NCBI RefSeq assembly: GCF_003217355.1
Contig: NZ_QJTK01000007.1
Location: 1-64,000 of the forward strand
Length of the DNA: 64,000 nt
DNA from: Rhodobacter viridis
GTDB lineage: Bacteria > Pseudomonadota > Alphaproteobacteria > Rhodobacterales > Rhodobacteraceae
Reading direction: 5' to 3'
In this document: positions 62,610-64,000 of the stretch, one piece after another
Layout: each line of letters opens with the position of its first letter
Position numbering within the stretch: position 1 is the first letter of the stretch
Made by a program: the position numbers and the translations under genes
Notes under the pieces: model-generated
The model's database searches: none
Told to the model about the DNA's origin: nothing
What the model saw: only the letters and a program-made list of their open reading frames with translations

Positions 62610-63932
62610 ATGAGCGCCCTTATCATCTTTGGTCTGCTCATCGCCCTGATGCTCACCGGCATGCCGATTTCGATCTCGCTTGGCCTGACGGTGCTGACGT
62701 TCCTCTTCACCATGACCGAGGTGCCGATCGACACGGTGGCGCTGAAGCTGTTCACCGGCATCGAGAAATTCGAGATCATGGCGATCCCGTTCTTCATCCT
62801 TGCGGGGAACTTCCTGACCCATGGCGGGGTCGCCAAGCGGATGATCAACTTCGCCACCGCGATGGTGGGCCACTGGCACGGCGGGCTGGGGCTCGCGGGC
62901 GTCATCGCCTGCGCGCTCTTCGCCGCTGTCTCGGGCTCGTCGCCCGCCACCGTCGTCGCCATCGGCTCGGTGATCCTGCCCGCGATGGTCAATCAGGGCT
63001 TTCCGAAGCAATTCGGCGCGGGGGTGATCACCACCTCGGGCGCGCTGGGCATCCTCATTCCGCCCTCGATCGTGATGGTGATGTATGCCGTTGCCACCTC
63101 GGGGATGGTGGTGACGGGGCCGAATGGCGAAGCCGTCTCCTCGGCCTCGGTGGGGCAGCTTTTCATGGCGGGCGTCGTGCCCGGTCTGATGCTCGCCGGC
63201 TTCCTCGCCTTCACCACCTGGAACCGGGCGCGCAAGTTCGGCTATCCGCGGCTTGAAAAGGCGAGCCTCGGCCAGCGCTTCGCCGCCTTTCGCGAGGCCT
63301 TCTGGGGTCTGATGCTGATCGTTGTCGTCATCGGCGGGATCTATGCGGGCATCTTCACGCCGACCGAGGCCGCCGCGATGAGCGCCGTCTATGCCTTCGT
63401 GATCTCGGTCTTCGTCTACAAGGACCTGACCCTGCGCGACGTGCCGCGGGTGTTGCTCTCGTCCGCCAACATGTCGGCGATGCTGCTTTACATCATCACC
63501 AACGCGGTGCTGTTCAGCTTCCTGATGGCGCATGAGGGCATCCCGCAGGCGCTGGGCGAGTGGATGGTCAACGCGGGCCTCTCGTGGTGGATGTTCCTGA
63601 TCATCGTGAACGTGCTTCTGCTCGCGGCGGGCAACTTCATGGAGCCCTCCTCGATCGTGCTGATCATGGCGCCGATCCTGTTTCCGGTCGCGGTGCGGCT
63701 CGGCATCGACCCGGTGCATTTCGGCATCATGATCGTGGTGAACATGGAAGTCGGCATGTGCCACCCGCCGGTGGGGCTGAACCTGTATGTCGCCTCGGGC
63801 ATCACGAAAATGGGCATCACCGAACTGACCGTGGCGGTCTGGCCCTGGCTGCTGACGATGCTCGTCTTCCTCGTGCTGGTGACCTATGTCCCCACGATCA
63901 GCCTCTTCCTGCCGCATCTGCTTGGCATGTAA
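62610..63932 (+). CDS. dctM: DctM, large membrane subunit of the TRAP transporter
   Basis: This 440-residue transporter of the ion-transporter superfamily has about 12 membrane helices and the signatures GMPISISLG, FAAVSGSSPATVVAIGSVILPAM (hairpin) and GILIPPSIVMVMYAVA. It forms the Na+-driven dicarboxylate pathway. The ATG at 62610 follows dctQ by 1 base. The frame upstream of it belongs to the end of dctQ. Confidence 0.97.
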   Translation: MSALIIFGLLIALMLTGMPISISLGLTVLTFLFTMTEVPIDTVALKLFTGIEKFEIMAIPFFILAGNFLTHGGVAKRMINFATAMVGHWHGGLGLAGVIACALFAAVSGSSPATVVAIGSVILPAMVNQGFPKQFGAGVITTSGALGILIPPSIVMVMYAVATSGMVVTGPNGEAVSSASVGQLFMAGVVPGLMLAGFLAFTTWNRARKFGYPRLEKASLGQRFAAFREAFWGLMLIVVVIGGIYAGIFTPTEAAAMSAVYAFVISVFVYKDLTLRDVPRVLLSSANMSAMLLYIITNAVLFSFLMAHEGIPQALGEWMVNAGLSWWMFLIIVNVLLLAAGNFMEPSSIVLIMAPILFPVAVRLGIDPVHFGIMIVVNMEVGMCHPPVGLNLYVASGITKMGITELTVAVWPWLLTMLVFLVLVTYVPTISLFLPHLLGM

Positions 63933-63938
63933 GTTTCG

Positions 63939-63970
63939 CGCAGGGCCGGGGTTTCCCGGCCCTGCGACTT
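63939..63970 (+). terminator. dctPQM terminator
   Basis: CGCAGGGCCGGG (63939-63950), loop GTTT, CCCGGCCCTGCG (63955-63966): 12-bp perfect stem, followed by ACTTT. It begins 6 bases after the dctM stop. Confidence 0.75.
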
Positions 63971-64000
63971 TCCGGGCCTTGGGCGCCCTTGGCTGCCCGC

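Overview
The window is a high-GC chromosomal segment of a purple non-sulfur alphaproteobacterium, almost certainly Rhodobacter capsulatus or a very close relative. The evidence is the complete dctSR/dctPQM C4-dicarboxylate TRAP locus with the expected gene lengths (DctP 333 aa with a 26-residue signal peptide), an fdsGBACD formate dehydrogenase operon whose FdsA is 958 aa with Cys386 and Arg587 at the positions known for the R. capsulatus enzyme, ThyX as thymidylate synthase, and a GTTC-N7-GTTC SOS box of the Rhodobacter type. Apart from the left edge and one AT-richer gene, the region reads as core chromosome.

Layout. 1-1053: the right end of an IS3-family element, then an IS481-type transposase remnant fused in frame to a decayed cytoplasmic alpha-amylase. 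1081-9350: YgiQ radical SAM protein, RsmB, a divergent EamA exporter/LysR pair, a DUF2478 protein and an orphan double-Cache histidine kinase. 9495-13588: a four-gene ferrous/ferric iron import operon (efeU-efeO-efeB-efeM, read leftwards) with a palindrome over its -35 box; an HPP-CBS membrane protein diverges from it. 14962-19774: tRNA-Glu, recJ, glpX, hom and a small lipoprotein. 19871-23356: a TetR regulator convergent with three Tad-type genes (VWA-TadG plus two TadE-like). 23657-31719: dnaG-rpoD, a Hint-like protein, pth, rplY and an MFS carrier. 31756-37039: lldD, trpA, ychF, a PepSY membrane protein and a DUF2946-like protein. 37103-43412: a TPR protein, glyoxalase I, a Slam-like surface-lipoprotein exporter with its TbpB-like lipoprotein, thyX, and an AT-rich HEPN-like gene. 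43594-50670: moaD-moaE, fdsGBACD and a small unknown. 50708-53462: a TetR-controlled PspA/YiaA/DUF4105 envelope set. 53470-58122: an AmmeMemoRadiSam pair and a LexA-controlled DUF4130/radical-SAM pair. 58159-63932: dctSR and dctPQM.

How genes work together: MoaD/MoaE supply molybdopterin for the adjacent Mo formate dehydrogenase, and FdsC prepares its cofactor. EfeU, EfeO, EfeB and EfeM form one iron importer, and the PepSY/DUF2946 pair may add to metal handling. DctS/DctR sense C4-dicarboxylates and switch on the TRAP importer DctPQM. The most interesting uncharacterised units are (i) the SOS-controlled radical SAM/DUF4130 pair whose radical SAM protein ends in a sliding-clamp-binding pentapeptide, (ii) the divergent AMMECR1-MEMO/radical SAM pair, (iii) the Slam/TbpB-like lipoprotein pair, (iv) the PspA module with three near-identical operators, and (v) the AT-rich HEPN-like gene coupled to thyX. 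A family of palindromic intergenic repeats occurs three times, and a cluster of five GANTC sites lies in front of rpoD.
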